This document shows positions 46,013 to 59,130 of a stretch of DNA of 64,000 nt, piece after piece. Position numbers and translations under genes: made by a program. The stretch covers positions 7,998,001 to 8,062,000 of the forward strand of contig NW_023503555.1 of assembly GCF_014529535.1 (NCBI RefSeq), given 5' to 3'. Below the pieces are notes generated by a model. It ran no database searches and was not told the origin of the DNA. It saw nothing but the letters and a program-made list of their open reading frames with translations. This DNA comes from Bradysia coprophila. Lineage: Eukaryota; Arthropoda; Insecta; Diptera; Sciaridae. Positions within the stretch are counted from its first letter, which is position 1, and every line of letters starts with the position of its first letter.

Positions 46013-48234
46013 TTCCGAAAGGTAGGCCACACAAAAATTAAAATGAAACTAGGAAAAAATCACGTTGCGAAACGAAATTATTTTTTGAATGTTGTTCTAT
46101 TTGGCGCGTAAAATATTTTCAATTTATTTGTTTTCAATAAAATTTACATTTAATTTACGTGTTTTTATTTATGCTAAGTTCGGCCAAGTGGCTGATGATA
46201 AAAATGTTTTCTCCCTTTCCTTATTTTTTAACTTTTTCTCCGAAATTATCTTTGTACAATAGAGAAAAATGTTGTTGAACGACAAAATAAACGATTTTAA
46301 GGCAACCGATTAACCTTTCACGAACGGCTTTATTCCCGTTTATCCGCAATGACAACAAATGCGGTGTGGTAAATGCGTCGTCTTGTAATAACAAAAACGA
46401 TTTGAAAATCTCACCAATCATGTCACAGGTAACAAGTTCACCTATTTTCAGTAGCTTTTGAGAACTTTCTAGAAATATTCCGGAAAATTTATGAAATTCA
46501 TAAAAATTCTCGAGAATTTTAGGAATTCTTAACTAAAAATTCTCGAAAATTTTCGAAATCCTTGAAAATTCTTAACTCGATAATTTTCATTGTTTTCGAG
46601 AATTTTCCAGAATTTAGAAAATTTTCGAGAATTTTCCAGATTCCACGAAAATGGCTGCCAAAGTTGTATTTTCTGTACTTGATTTTCTGCTACAACTGTG
46701 AAAGCTGTGGTAGATAGCTATTGTCAATACACTCACTAGCAACCTAACTACTGTCATTGTTTGCTAGAGAGAGTATTGCTATTGTAGATTGTAGACTAAG
46801 TTACCGGAGACAGACGATATTTTCGTCTCTTTTTTGGAAGTGTGTCGAAAACACTTAGATCAAATTGAGTAAAACAGATTTGTTAACTCCTGTTAAATGA
46901 TATTATGCTTGCCGTCTGTAAAAGGTTAATAAAAATAAAAATCATGGAAAATGCGTTGCTAAAATGCTGAAATGTTCAACAGGATTTGAATATTTTTTTA
47001 AATTTAATTTACAATGATGGCGATTTGATTTTACGAATTTCTTTCCCCTCACTTATTATTTGTTGTTATACCGCTTTGCTATATAAATATTTACTTTAAT
47101 CATACTTTTCCAACGTGTTGTCTTGCGCACTTTACCATTTCAAAATTTACTCTTTTTTTTGTGTTTTTGATTTTCTTAAATTAAGTTTCTAAAAAAAATA
47201 TTTTGTAAAAAAAACGATTTTTGTCTATTGCTTTTTATGATTTTCGTTTTCATTTAGTTTGCTTGTTTTGTTTTTGCTGCTACGAAAAGCAAAACCAAAA
47301 AAATTCAAATATTTTTCAAAATTTTTTCGCTTTAAATTTAATTTCAAATTTTTTATTGCTACAAATAATTTTGTTGTTATTTTCAGTCCAATTTTTTGTT
47401 TAAATTTTATTTTTGATATTCGGATACGTAATTAACTGAGGAATGATCGGTATCTGTTCGTGCTAAATAATCAAGTCTATTTTCGGTATTTCCTTTTCAC
47501 TTCAATCTATTTTTTGACATGGACGGAATTGTAGTTCAATAAAATTAAGAAGAGTAGCGTATTAGGGTTTTCATGTTCAAAATTGGTCATTAGTCGGATC
47601 TCTAATGTTAACAAGTCTTTTCATAGTCTCTCATCTTCCTTTCCTTGACTGGTGACGGGAGGAAATATTTAAAATCATTCCTTATTATCACACAGTGAAA
47701 GGAAACTATTTTTTGACCCGAATTTTTGATTTTCGCGCGCATTCTTGTATGGAATTTCGAGTATTTATTCGGAAGGACTTGGGACATCAGTCTTGGTGAA
47801 AATAAAAATTTTAACTGACAACCACATCAGTGGATTTCTGCGGTTTTTGTCTTTCTTCGTTTATAGACCAGCAAACATTGAACTTTCCGTTTCAGACTTA
47901 TCGCGTGACTTCTCGACAAAAGTTTTGCCCACTTATACATCTATGTTATAGAGGAAGACCGAATTTGTTCAACACTATTTTATGGATCAGCCGTTCAAGC
48001 CAAATCAGCAGTGACATTTGTAAATTACCAAATCAGTCTCCGACGTACACCATCTCCTTTAGCAAAAACCATGACTTTATAAATGGCAGTAACGAATCGG
48101 GTAAAAGCATGGTAAATGCCGGAGTAGTCAAAGTCGATTAAATTTTGAAAGTAAAGATTTCAAATCTCAGAAAAATACAGAGAATCAGCAACACCTCATG
48201 CAGCTTGCAGCTTGAATAGTTATTGTCATTTCCC

Positions 48235-48300
48235 TACAAGATTTTATTTTTACGATTTCCGCATAAACCTCTTCGCAAGATACAATTGACAATTAAAAGC
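48235..48300. repeat. Dispersed repeat, copy 1
   Basis: It matches 53,185-53,250 with a few substitutions, including CATAAAC-TCTTCGCAA and AATTGACAATTAAAAG. Both copies translate on the plus strand to a similar RFPHK-LRKIQLTIKS peptide, but this may simply reflect DNA similarity. Confidence 0.65.
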
Positions 48301-48550
48301 GATTACTGCCACTCAATTTGTGCTTCCATTCTAACCTCTGCAACACATTCGACGATTGGAAGTGAACGTGCTCACTCATTTTATATTGCGGTGTCAAAGC
48401 ACCGACGTGGTAAAACCTCTATTACCCTGCTAGGTGCTTTGGCGGCGTTCATTATCACGGCGATGATTATTGTCATTTCACTAAGAAATTCTACTTTTGC
48501 GACTTTCGATTTTGCGAAGTCCACTTGATTTGAACTGCAGAGATTATAAG

Positions 48551-48680
48551 TGCGGCGCTGTGAATAAACTGCGGTGTTGAATTTGGCAGAAGAACCGCAA
48601 TATAAGTTTACACCGAGTGAAAAAGGTGGAAGAACCGCAATAAACAAATGCGGAGTTGAAATTGGCGGAAGAACCGCATA
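48551..48680. repeat. Small tandem repeat with GCGGNGTTGAA / AGAAGAACCGCA units
   Basis: GCGGTGTTGAATTTGGCAGA followed by AGAACCGCAA recurs as GCGGAGTTGAAATTGGCGGA followed by AGAACCGCAT, with a third partial copy (GGTGGAAGAACCGCAA) between them. Each unit is itself a short hairpin (TGCGG...CCGCA). Confidence 0.75.
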
Positions 48681-51600
48681 CCATTTTTAAAAATAACGTA
48701 GACGGTCCGTTTTTACCGAGCATCAGTTCTACTACATCTCGAGTCGGAATTGGCAATTTAAATATTCGATTCAGCGAACAAAACACCAATCATTCCTCGT
48801 CTGACTGTTTTGGTGCAATTTTTTATAAATTATATTTAGCGACACAAAATTAAATTCTAAAAAGAATTTCAATAAAAAAATCTTTTTTCGTCTTCAAATT
48901 AAATAAAAGAAAAAAATCACAAGCAAAATGTTCAATTTACAAATAAAATTTATTGGCAGTACTAAGGTTCATCATACGAGTTTTTTTTCATTTTAAATTT
49001 TGTTATTAATTCAATCGATGGATGGGCTTTTATGTTATTAATGCACGAGTCAATTAAACAATTTTTCCCATTTTCTTAATTCTTGTGTCAGTTTAATTAA
49101 GTTAAAAAGAAAGTTTTTTTTTACTTTCTTTTATCGTATATCCTCCTCCTACTCCCCGTCTCTCACGTGTATCGTCAGTCATTTTTTTGGCAGTGTCAAT
49201 TTTATACATCGCGATTATGTTTACTTACAAAGAGTTTTGTTTCTTTTTTTATAAATTTAAATTTAAAATTCTTTTTGTTTTGTGTAAATTTATTCTCTAA
49301 ATTAAATTACGAGATTTATATCAATTTAATTTAGACTTTTTTCATGGGTTAGAGTGTTTGTTGTTGATGATTTTTCTTTTGTCTTTCTATATTTATTTAT
49401 TTGCGTTGGTTGTGTGTGGCAATTAGCGGATTCACATCTAATTTACGAATTTAGGTGTTAATCGTCCATTTTTCTCTCTTTTTTATAAATTAAATAAAAA
49501 TTCACATCATAAGTGGCGCCATTTCATTCAAATTCGGACATTTTCATTTGTCGTTTCGGGCAGTTGACTATTTCGTGAGCTAACTTGTTACTGACTTGTT
49601 ACAATTTTGCATACCAATAATCACCGTGAGCTATTATAGATATAAAATTTTCGCTACCGACGATCGGCTATTCATTTTTGTGTGTACAAATCTTATACAA
49701 CCAACTTCAATCCAATGTTAAATGAAGTCACTCACTTAGCTAATTTTCATTCATTTTCAGTAATAGAACGCGCTCATTTTAATTCATATTATGAAGTTGG
49801 TTGTGTTTCTGCTTCGCACACAATTCTGTCATCAGTTGGGAAAGAGATCAGCTGGATTGGCTTTGATTTAAATTAGTCACGTTATCGTGTCAACCAATGT
49901 GATTCCTTAAAAGTTTATTAAAAAACGAGAAGTGACTGTGTAACTGCACATTCGCGACAAACTTTATTTTAACAGCAAAATAAAATCAATTTTCTATCGA
50001 AGCTATTGACAATAACTAGACTACAAGTCTGACAAGTCCATGAGTCAACCCAGAAAATTGCGAAATATTGCATTTCACGCTAGCTAGCACTAGCATAGCA
50101 CTCCATCAGTTTTAGGGTAGCACTCTAGCTAGCACTAGCATTTGAAGTCAACTACAATCATGTAGTAGAAGCTGATTGTCTTTCGTACAGACAGGAGGCA
50201 TGTTTTCTTAGTGTTAGTTAAAGCACACACCACATGCACTTTTGTATATGCGCAAAAGAAATTCCAAATTTGGCGACGAAATTTACTGACAATAACACGT
50301 CGAATTCTAGTTTCAAAGTTAACATTTAAAACAAAAATTGTTTTGTTTTTGTGTAGTTATTGGCAGTGTTATGGTTGTCAGCGTTTGACATTGTCTGTCA
50401 AAAGAATATTTGAATTTTTGGCGCACTTATGACGTCAATTCGCAGCATATCTAAACCGTCCCGTTTCTTCATTTCAATTCAATTAAGTGTACACAGGTCT
50501 TGACACAGGTTATGTATGCATCTTATACCGAATGATTGTTTTTTTTTGTATATTTAAAAACAACAAAATTGTATGGACAAAAGCACATCAAAAAAAGGAA
50601 GTAAAAAAAAAACGGAAAAATTTTATAACACGGAAATCACATGATTCGCTAAATGTGTTGCTATTCTCTGTTATACAAAAGTTTTAATTTTTTTGTTATA
50701 TAAAAGCGGTTTGATTTAAATTTAATTTTTTTGCATTGGTTTTCCTTTAAGAAATAAATTTTTTGTCTCTAAATTTTGGTTTTCCTGAAGTTTTTTTTTT
50801 TTTAATTTACTTGTTTTATGTACAACTTTTATCGCCTTAAATTTCTAGAATTTTCATTTCTTTTTTTGTTGCTTCGATTATAATTTAAAGTTAGATTTTA
50901 TGTTCAAAATTATTTTCATTCGCTTTGTTTTTTGGTTGGATATAAATTTTGACCTTCATTTTGTTGCATTTTAATTTCGTTTTTTAAAAAAATATAGAAA
51001 ACTCTCGATTTCGATATTTTTGAGATATAAAGCCAAAACTAACTATTTTTCATCTTTTTTGTATAAATTTTGTTCAATTTTATTTTCCTCTTTTGTATCT
51101 TGTTTACGCTAAAATAAATGTGCTTTGTGCTATGTCATGTGATTGCTCTTGGATTTAATCGTTTTTTACAATTTCGGTTATATTCACGGAAATGTATTTT
51201 CGGTTGTCTGGATGATTTTGCTGTTTTTCAATATTTTAATTTTATATTTTCTATTTTTTTAAGTTTTCCCATTTTTCTCCCCTCCCCTCTCTCTCTCCTT
51301 CTCTTTTTTCTGTTGTTTTTTTAGTTAATGAAATATAAAATTAATTTGAGATCAATTTGAAAAGCGGTGTGTTTATTAAATTGAATATTAATATCACTGA
51401 ATTGTTTTCTTCTTCTTTTTTCATTCATTTAAATGAATTGTTTTGAAATGATCAGCTGGGCCAAAATTGGGGATTGTGAAAATGGTGAACGTCCCAAGAT
51501 TATATTGTCTTTTCAACATATCAATTTACGTACATGATTTTCAGAGAGATTTCTATTTCTAATCTTGATTCTATCACTCACGTTCACAGTGGGTTTGAAA

Positions 51601-53184
51601 ATAAGTTTAAAAATGCTCCCGAGACCACCTCCGATTTTTGTTTTCATGTTCGTGTTGCGAACCTCAAGCAAGATCTTAGGGATTTAAATTCCTGAATATT
51701 CCCAACGTTCCCGGAATTCCTAAAATTTCTGCAAAATTTCCAAAATTCCTTACAATTCCCAAAATTTTAGAAATTTCCCGAAATTCCGGAAAGTTCTCAA
51801 AAATTTCTTAATTTTGTTTTCTGTTCAATCTCATGAAATTTCATCCCAATTCCATCGGTCTAGCTCCAGAACAACGAAGACACCGAATCGTCTTTTTTTT
51901 AGAAAAAAGAACGGAAACTGATAGAGAACCAGTAACTACGACCGGGTTGCGAGTCACTTTGAGTCCACATTTATATTGCAATAATTTGTACAAAAACGGT
52001 TTCGCTTGGCCATCTAGTCCGGAGCTACAGTCACCAAATAAGTCAGAATTCAAACATTTTACAGTTGTACTATAACCTTAACAGAGTGAATTCGTATCTT
52101 TCGTAGCTGTTACTGCTGTTCTTCTCCGTTTCTCTACATTTGTATACTATTTCAAATAGCAAATGAGAGAAATCGAAGATATGACAGTGAGATCTTTGCG
52201 TGTTCAAAACAGTAGCAGATTTGAAAAAGTGTTTTTTACAACACATAGGACATAGGACACGAATGGGTCCGACAAGAATCATAAACCCGTACATTGGTAA
52301 GAATTTTTATTGAGATGTTTTTGCAGCGAGGGTGGATATATTTAAGACCTTGTTGAAACACGTTGTTGTAAAATGATAAAACCTCAGGAATTCAAGCCAT
52401 TTCGCTTCCATTTCGCCTGGGATCGTTGCAACACAATTCCATTTAAATGAAATCAAAATTATAGGTTAATGACGACAAAACAATCAACCCGAATGTCATT
52501 TTGTTTTACCATTTATATTAATAACTCTAAATGAACGCGTTCTTGTTCCATAATATTTTATAAAATTAGAATTTAGATTTTGTTTTCGATTTTTTTTTGT
52601 ATTTTTTTGTTTTTAAGATTACGATAAAATTATCTAAAAAAATTAATTTTTTATTTCTAAAATAAATTTGACGATAAAAATTTTCCTTTTTCTTCGAATT
52701 CGAAATAAAATTTGCCTAAAAAAAATTGTCGACATTGATCATCATTAACATTTGACTGTTGTAATTTTCCTTTTAAAACAAAAACGTTTTTTACCTTTCT
52801 TTAACTAATTTTCTTGTCTCTTCTTCCTTATTTATCCCTTTTTAAACGATTAGCTTAATAATACAATGAAATTACATATACAATTTTACAATAAATGATT
52901 TTTTTATGTTTTTATACTTTTTTATTTATAAGTGAGTTCGTAGAGTTCATCTGCATGAGTAGAGAGGAGGCTGTGATCATCTTCAGAAGTTAAAGTTTTT
53001 TTTTCATTTTTTTACTTTCCGAAGGCGGTTTCCAACCCACGCAAAAAATTAGTTTTACTTTGAAAAGAATCAAAGAGGAGAGAAAAACACGGAATGCTAG
53101 GCCGAGAATCTGCACGTGTATTTCAGTCTCATAGATAAGGTCACACAGAAATTTTTGCCGTATTGATGCCATTTAACTACAAAA

Positions 53185-53250
53185 TTTTACTTTTCAGATT
53201 TCCACATAAACATCTTCGCAAAATTCAATTGACAATTAAAAGTGAACGTG
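53185..53250. repeat. Dispersed repeat, copy 2
   Basis: Partner of 48,235-48,300, with AGTGAACGTGGCCACTC following directly; in copy 1 the comparable AGTGAACGTGCTCACTC lies about 60 bp further on, so the copies differ by an indel. Confidence 0.65.
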
Positions 53251-54281
53251 GCCACTCTATTTTTACTGCCGAGACTTTAAGTGGTCAACTGAAAACCAGT
53301 CGAAAAAATTGTTTGTTCTCTGGCACTTTTCCGCAATATCGAGTGTATTTAGCTTCAAATTTTCGAATTTTAAATTTGTTTTTTCAATAAAAATAAACAA
53401 AAAGTTTTTGAGTTTCACCGTGTCGAAGCTCTTGCACTCAAAACCAATGGAGCAATAGAACAAACATGTAACAATATGGCATGACACATAGGATTGAAAC
53501 AGGTCCTTCAGATCCGCTCTGTAAGTTTTCAGGTGACGCCCGAAGGGCCCTTTCAATTTTTGTATAAATGTTTTCATATTTTCATTTTCTTCATACAACG
53601 CCAGAAGGACTATTTCGTGCCAGTCTGGTCAGGCTTTATGCTAGACTAATATATCACGTGCGGTTCCCGGTCTATGAAATTGGCAGTCTACTTCTACAAG
53701 GATGGAAGTAAAAATAAAATAATTTAAGAACGAAAGGACAAAGCAACAGAGATCACCCAGAACGAATTCCAATTGAATCACACAGATGATGCGTCTACGC
53801 TACACTCGACAATCGAATACATATATAAATCCTTAGCTTAAATTCTCAATTATTCAAATTACAATCAAAATGACGACGCTAAATTGCTATTGTTTTTTCA
53901 GTTTTTTTTTCTTTCATTTTCAATTTTTAACTTAAGCGGCTGGAGTCAGAAAACCAAAAGAAAATATTTTTTCACCGCAAACAAAATTGTTAAAAATTCA
54001 AAATTAAAAACAAATTTAAGTTTTTACACCGTGTCTCTCTGTTTCCTCTCCCCATCTCTCCTGTACACGAAATACCGATCATTTCTGTTTCGAATGGTGG
54101 GGGGGCAGCGAACAAACAGGAGAATAATTTTCTTTTAATTACAAATCACTAATTAAATTACAGAATATACATTAGACGGGACCACAACGGTCACATTAGT
54201 TTTGTTTTGTTGTATATTTCTCTCATTAATAATAATATAAAAATTCTAACCATTTTTTAACTTACGCACTAAATGTTTGAC

Positions 54282-54287
54282 TTTATT
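54282..54287 (-). promoter_or_regulatory. AATAAA very close to the jing stop codon
   Basis: Minus-strand AATAAA begins 6-7 nt beyond the TGA. If used, the 3' UTR would be extremely short, so a more distal signal in the AT-rich region may be the main one. Confidence 0.3.
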
Positions 54288-54293
54288 CAAAGG

Positions 54294-57200
54294 TCACGAT
54301 GGCATTGTTTTCGGCGGTTTACGAAGTTTTTTTGTTGGTAACGCTGAGGCGGCCTGCGATGCAACTTTAGCGGAAGCGCATGTTGTGGTCAGTAGATTGG
54401 TGTTACCGTAGCTGTGTCGAAGATACCGTTGCAGTGCTATGTGCTCACTTGGCGACAGTGATTGGATTTTTACGGTTTTCGTTAGCTTTGCTGATGGGCT
54501 TGTCGGTGTGGACATCCATTCATCGGAAATGCTAGATGTCGGAAGGGTGAGAGATAGTTAGTGGGATGGTTTCGACTATCGGTAAGTTGACTGTAAATGA
54601 AGCCTACAATATCTTGTGTTAAGCCAAAATACCGTTTCGAAATGTGTGTGCTTTGTAGAGCTTTCGAAAGCTCTGAGCTTCTTTTTGATTCCATTGGAGA
54701 GGTAGAAGATTTCAGTATGGACTACAAAAGAAGTCTCAAACTCTCGAAAAGCAGAACTGTGAGACGGTGCTGAGACTTAATACGGCAGTAACAACCAAAG
54801 TGTTTAAACACTGAAGGTAATGAAAATCTTCAGCTGATCACAAAACAAATTCGGAGTCCATTCGGGTGAATTAAGTGCAGCGTTTTTTTTTTTGTGTTGC
54901 GCTAACGGTTTCTATAGAATTGATGGAATGTATGATGAATATGATAGAATGACCGTTGGAAAAGTATTTCAACATCGCAACATTTCTATTGAAATTCCAA
55001 GTGCTAGTAGTGACACCAGTCTCTGAACATGTACCAGTAGTCGAACATATTGTTCTTTCATCGATCAACATTTTCATAAATGAAGGAACAATCAGTGTCC
55101 GACTACTGGTTCATGTTCGGAGACTGCTGCCACATTATAATGAAGTGATCTTGTGCTGAACTCGAATTCACCCGAAACTTAAGCATCTTGTGTTTTTTGG
55201 CGGATTTGCATGGGCAATTGTTACGTCAATTGTAGTCAACGACAACAGCCAACATCTTATCAAATCTAAATATTGTGAACGTTTGAGATTTCTACTCGTA
55301 TTGTGTGTGAGCTTTAGAGAGCTTTTGAAAGCTCTGAGCTTTAGGTTTTATTGGAAAATTTGAATATTTCTAGTGGAATACAAAGGAGGCTTAAAGCTCT
55401 CGAAAGCTCCTTACAGGCAAAGATATAAATTCGGTGTTTTGGCTTAACAAGGCAGACTGGCTATCTTACATCAGCTCTGTTAAAATTCTTGCATCTCATC
55501 AGTTCATAAAGTATGTCGCTGGAGCGAAAGAGATGCAATGTATGGTAGGAAATACGATAAAAAGAGGTGCAAATGGTCGTCACGCATGACATACTTTATG
55601 ACTTTATGAAGAAAAAAATGGAAAACGGAACTTACATGTTGCTCGGATTCCATTGGATCAAACATTCACTGTGTCCAGTCAGTGTTAGTCGGCGTGCCAT
55701 TAAATTCCCAGAAAATGTGATAGCGCCACCCGGGCCCTGTGTAATCGTATTTGTGTGCGCCAAACGATGCTGTAATCCTTCCATAATGCCACAGTCGAAA
55801 AAGTCGAATCGACGTGCTATAAGAACAGAGTGGAAATTTAGAGATCGATGCGTAACGTTTTGATGCATTTTTGGTTTTCTATATTTTGATTTCATTTGAA
55901 TTGCTTTTTTGCGTTGCCGCAGTTTACTTTGTAGCAAAGTAGCTATTGTATGGGTTGTGATGGCTAGGAGACGGTTAGACAAATAAGATTATTTTGATTC
56001 ATTTTCATTTTGATAGGATCGAATAGAAGAGGTGAGCTATTTTCACTCGCAAAGGCGACTACTCCTTTACTAGAATCTGAAGAAACCGAAGTCTTTTACA
56101 CATACCTGAGAATGGCTGGCGGCGATATCTTAATTTTTTGCCAGTTAGACGAAGCTTTTTTGGAACTGGTGGATCCGAACGTCTGGCTGCAGGTTCTTTC
56201 GTTTCAACGGTTGTAAAGTGTCCATTCACATGTTTTTGCAGGGCAAGCTGTAAACGGAATTTGTTATCAGCATTCAGTAAAAAAAAGTCCACCGGCTGAG
56301 TGAACACCCTAACGACTCAGTTAACCAATGAAGTAACCGGTCACGAACCAACAAAGCCTAAGGAAACATACCTGTGATCCAAATCGAAGACCGCATCCGT
56401 CCACGATGCACTTGAATTGCTTCGATCCGCCATGCGATAAAACATGTCGTTCCAGCCACCTTCTCGAGCACGATTCCCGTCCATGAACCTTACATCCCGA
56501 CCATTGGCACGTGAACGGCCCGATCTGTGTATTCACATGCTGTGTTTGCATATGATCCAGCAGCTTCGAACTGGTATCGTATTTGGCATCGCACTCATCC
56601 CAATAACACACGCCGATAATGCGACCGTCCGATTTACGAATGCCCAGCCGTACGCCATTGGTGCCGATTGCCGGGAACCGAATCGTTTTCGGTTGCGATA
56701 GAATGGGACTTTTTGCGCATTCTGGTAGACTGGCCGTTTGAAATTCCGTATCAACGATGGCCGGTCGCAAATAATCGGTAAATGGTTTCCGGATGTCAAT
56801 GGTGGCCTCCAAGTCTTCGCGTTTCTTTTGTTGAATTTTTTCCAGGACAAGACTTTTCGGTGATGGCAAGCACGGAGGTGAACTCTGCGGTTGCGGTGAT
56901 AGTGAAGGAACGGTGGGTGAACACAAAATGTCAACGTAACATTTCGATTGTAAATCCTGCGCTGGCACAACTGGTATCGTTGGTAAGGCTGTGTCCACGT
57001 TAAGCGAGATTTTTGTCAATTCCGGCATTTCGATGCCGTTTGCAACTGGTTTTAGGATCGGTGACGTTTCCTTTGGACTCATGCATGCACTAGTAACTGA
57101 TGTGGTGGGAGTGGATGTAATGAGTGCCGGCATCGATGTACTGAACGATGCGGATTCCGGTGACGCGCATATCGATGTCGCCAATGATGGTTGAGGGATC

Positions 57201-58751
57201 TTCGAACGTACATGTGTTGATACGGGCGTCGATGGAATGGTCGATAGGATCGGTGGTTGTTGTACTTGGAATTGATGTGTGGCAGTCTGTAGCTGGTAGT
57301 TGCTGTTTGTTGAAACGAATGTGTGCGGATTTTGATGATGATTTTGTAGGATTGTGCTGATGCCTGGTAATAGGTTGTCGGTGTTTTGATTGTAGGGATT
57401 GAGGGCTGGTATTGCTGTTGATTGCGTAATTGCATGTAAACCGGACAAATGCGATGTGATAACGGTTGGCAGTGCTGTATTCAATAGTATTCCCGTTGAT
57501 GTGGCCATAAACATTGGCTGAGCATACTGACCGGTCGATACGGCCGTTGCATATGTTTGTGTTTGAACCTGAGATTGTTGCGTTGAATGCAGTGGAAGAG
57601 ACTTAGTAAAAGGCACTTGATCTGCAATAGTTGGCGATTTTAGAATCATATTATTCAATTGCTCCATGGTCGTAAGCCCGTTCGGTTGACCGTTGACGCT
57701 ATTCGCTTGCGGCAACTGTTGAAGTTTAATGACGGCACCGTTCAAAAAGTAATGCGTCCCATTGTTCATAATTCCGCGGGCTAATTGACCATTGTTCATC
57801 ACAATATTTGTGTCCTTCGATAGGATATTTGGTATTTGTACTAATTTCGGCATCACTGGAGCATGTAACTGAAATACTGGTCCCATTTTTGTCGGAGTCT
57901 TTGCCTGAACATTTTGCGACTGTTGCACGATTGTTTGCTGTGAACCGATTTGCTGCTGCGGCAGACGGATGGCAGTGAGCAAAACAGTGGATTGAGTAAT
58001 TTTTGGTGGCTGATCCGTTGAGCGTATGTCGGACAGTTTCGGTATCAACGGCGGTGGATTCCGTTTCGTGTCGACTGTTCGCGGTGCAATGTTAACGGGT
58101 TTCTTTGGTAGTGCTGGCTGATTTGCTTTCCTCGAATTTGTTGTGGCTTTACGCGATATTGGCACTAGTGGTGCAACTTTGGCCGTTTTTCGTTCCACCT
58201 TCTTCAGCGACGGTGGCATCGGCGTCAATGTTCGTACGTCAATGTTCTGATTGGAATTGGTTTTGAGATCGAATCGTGCTTTCGGAAATTCGGTCGACCG
58301 TACAACCAAATTGGTGAGATCTCGTTTCAGCGAATTCGGTGGTTTCAATTGCGATTTGAAGAAGCCCGTTATTTTGGTCTGAGGATTCGCCTCACTCTGT
58401 GCCACATCGGCTGCTTTACACTTTCCATTGTTCGCCGCTTTCTTGGAAGCTGTGTCGTTGGTGGCAAGTTTATCCGAATTCGGACGGATTTTCTTGATTG
58501 GTGAGATGGACAGTTCAGGTGCTAGAATCCGTTTCACTTTGTTGTTATTGTTGTTGTTGTTGGATGTTTTCGTAACAAAATTATTATTCCACGGCCAATT
58601 ACGCGCCGCTGCGGTCTGTGTGTTCGGTGGCATTGCTACTACACCATTCGGATTGTTATCGTCGCAAGATGACGGACTATACGGTGAACCGGGATCAGAC
58701 GCATCGCTGGATGTTGTGCTGGAGTCAGTACAGCTTAATGTTGCGACACCA
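54294..58751 (-). CDS. jing: jing / AEBP2-type zinc-finger protein, 3' part (start exon not found)
   Basis: Exons: 58751-56372, 56247-56106, 55816-55636, 54531-54294, with agreeing phases. The large exon is open at its 5' acceptor (reading [20 protein letters not shown]), so an upstream coding exon must exist. An in-frame ATG at 58,633 could be an alternative start. The long Gln/Pro/Ser-rich N-terminal part is low complexity. Three C2H2 fingers follow: [20 protein letters not shown]...[22 protein letters not shown] and [10 protein letters not shown], the last completed by [10 protein letters not shown] in the next exon. They match the AEBP2/Jing pattern (C-x4-C, GCKV insertion, RWLxRH). C-terminal exons carry [18 protein letters not shown] and IQWNPSNIISDEWM, then TKTVKIQSL, also as recalled for this family. 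In flies Jing works in tissue patterning; AEBP2 is a PRC2 cofactor. It is a nuclear chromatin-associated transcription regulator. Confidence 0.88.
54615..55452. mobile_element. Composite repeat in the last jing intron
   Basis: Ends GTTAAGCCAAAATACCG and CGGTGTTTTGGCTTAAC are inverted. Inside, two diverged copies of a GAGAGCTTTYGAAAGCTCTG block (near 54,655 and 55,317) lie in the same orientation. Between them is an element starting CTGAAGGTAATG with a strong hairpin at 55,019-55,127 (GAACATGTACCAGTAGTCG / CGACTACTGGTTCATGTTC). This fills most of the 1.1-kb intron. Confidence 0.65.
55490..55610. repeat. Inverted repeat overlapping the jing exon flank
   Basis: CATAAAGTATGTCGCT and GCATGACATACTTTATG are inverted around about 65 bp, ending about 35 bp before the exon at 55,636. 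Confidence 0.5.
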
Positions 58752-58945
58752 CTGCAAAGAAAAAATGGGAAAAGATTAATTCGGGTGCATTGGTTAGGAG
58801 TGGCTTACTCAAGCTAGGAGAACTTTAACTGACTGTTTGTGAAGGAACAACATTCGGTTCCACCAGACAACAGTTTGAACCTTTTGGTATGTATAAACTA
58901 GTCATTTGAAAGGCTGGAGCCCTAAGGGGAGTGTAAATAAATTTT

Positions 58946-59130
58946 GGATAGGTCTCGGTGCCATGAGTACGAAACACGCATCCGTTAGTCCCAATGACAA
59001 CGTCTGTGGTCTGCAGCAGTTTCACCAAAATATCAAAAAACTTTTGCGAATTTTTGTTGTGAAGCGGTTGCAGCAGAACCACTGACGTCATTGGGACCAA
59101 CGTGTTTCGTACTCGTACTCGGCCTGTCCA
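58946..59130. mobile_element. Inverted-repeat element near jing
   Basis: GAGTACGAAACACGCATCCG... with TCCCAATGAC is mirrored by GTCATTGGGACCAACGTGTT and TTTCGTACTC; the centre is near TCACCAAAATATCAAAA. Confidence 0.75.

Larger units (their letters stand above)
43853..54293. other. 10.4-kb AT-rich region without a supported gene
   Basis: Long T and A runs, a CT microsatellite (45,994-46,012), cryptic AATTTTCGAGAATTTT repeats (46,440-46,640 and 51,690-51,810), a small tandem block at 48,551-48,680 and a duplicated segment (48,235-48,300 and 53,185-53,250). ORFs are short and AT-driven. The part next to 54,293 should include the 3' UTR of the jing homologue, with a minus-strand AATAAA only 7 nt past the stop and no obvious second signal that I would favour. 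Confidence 0.6.
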
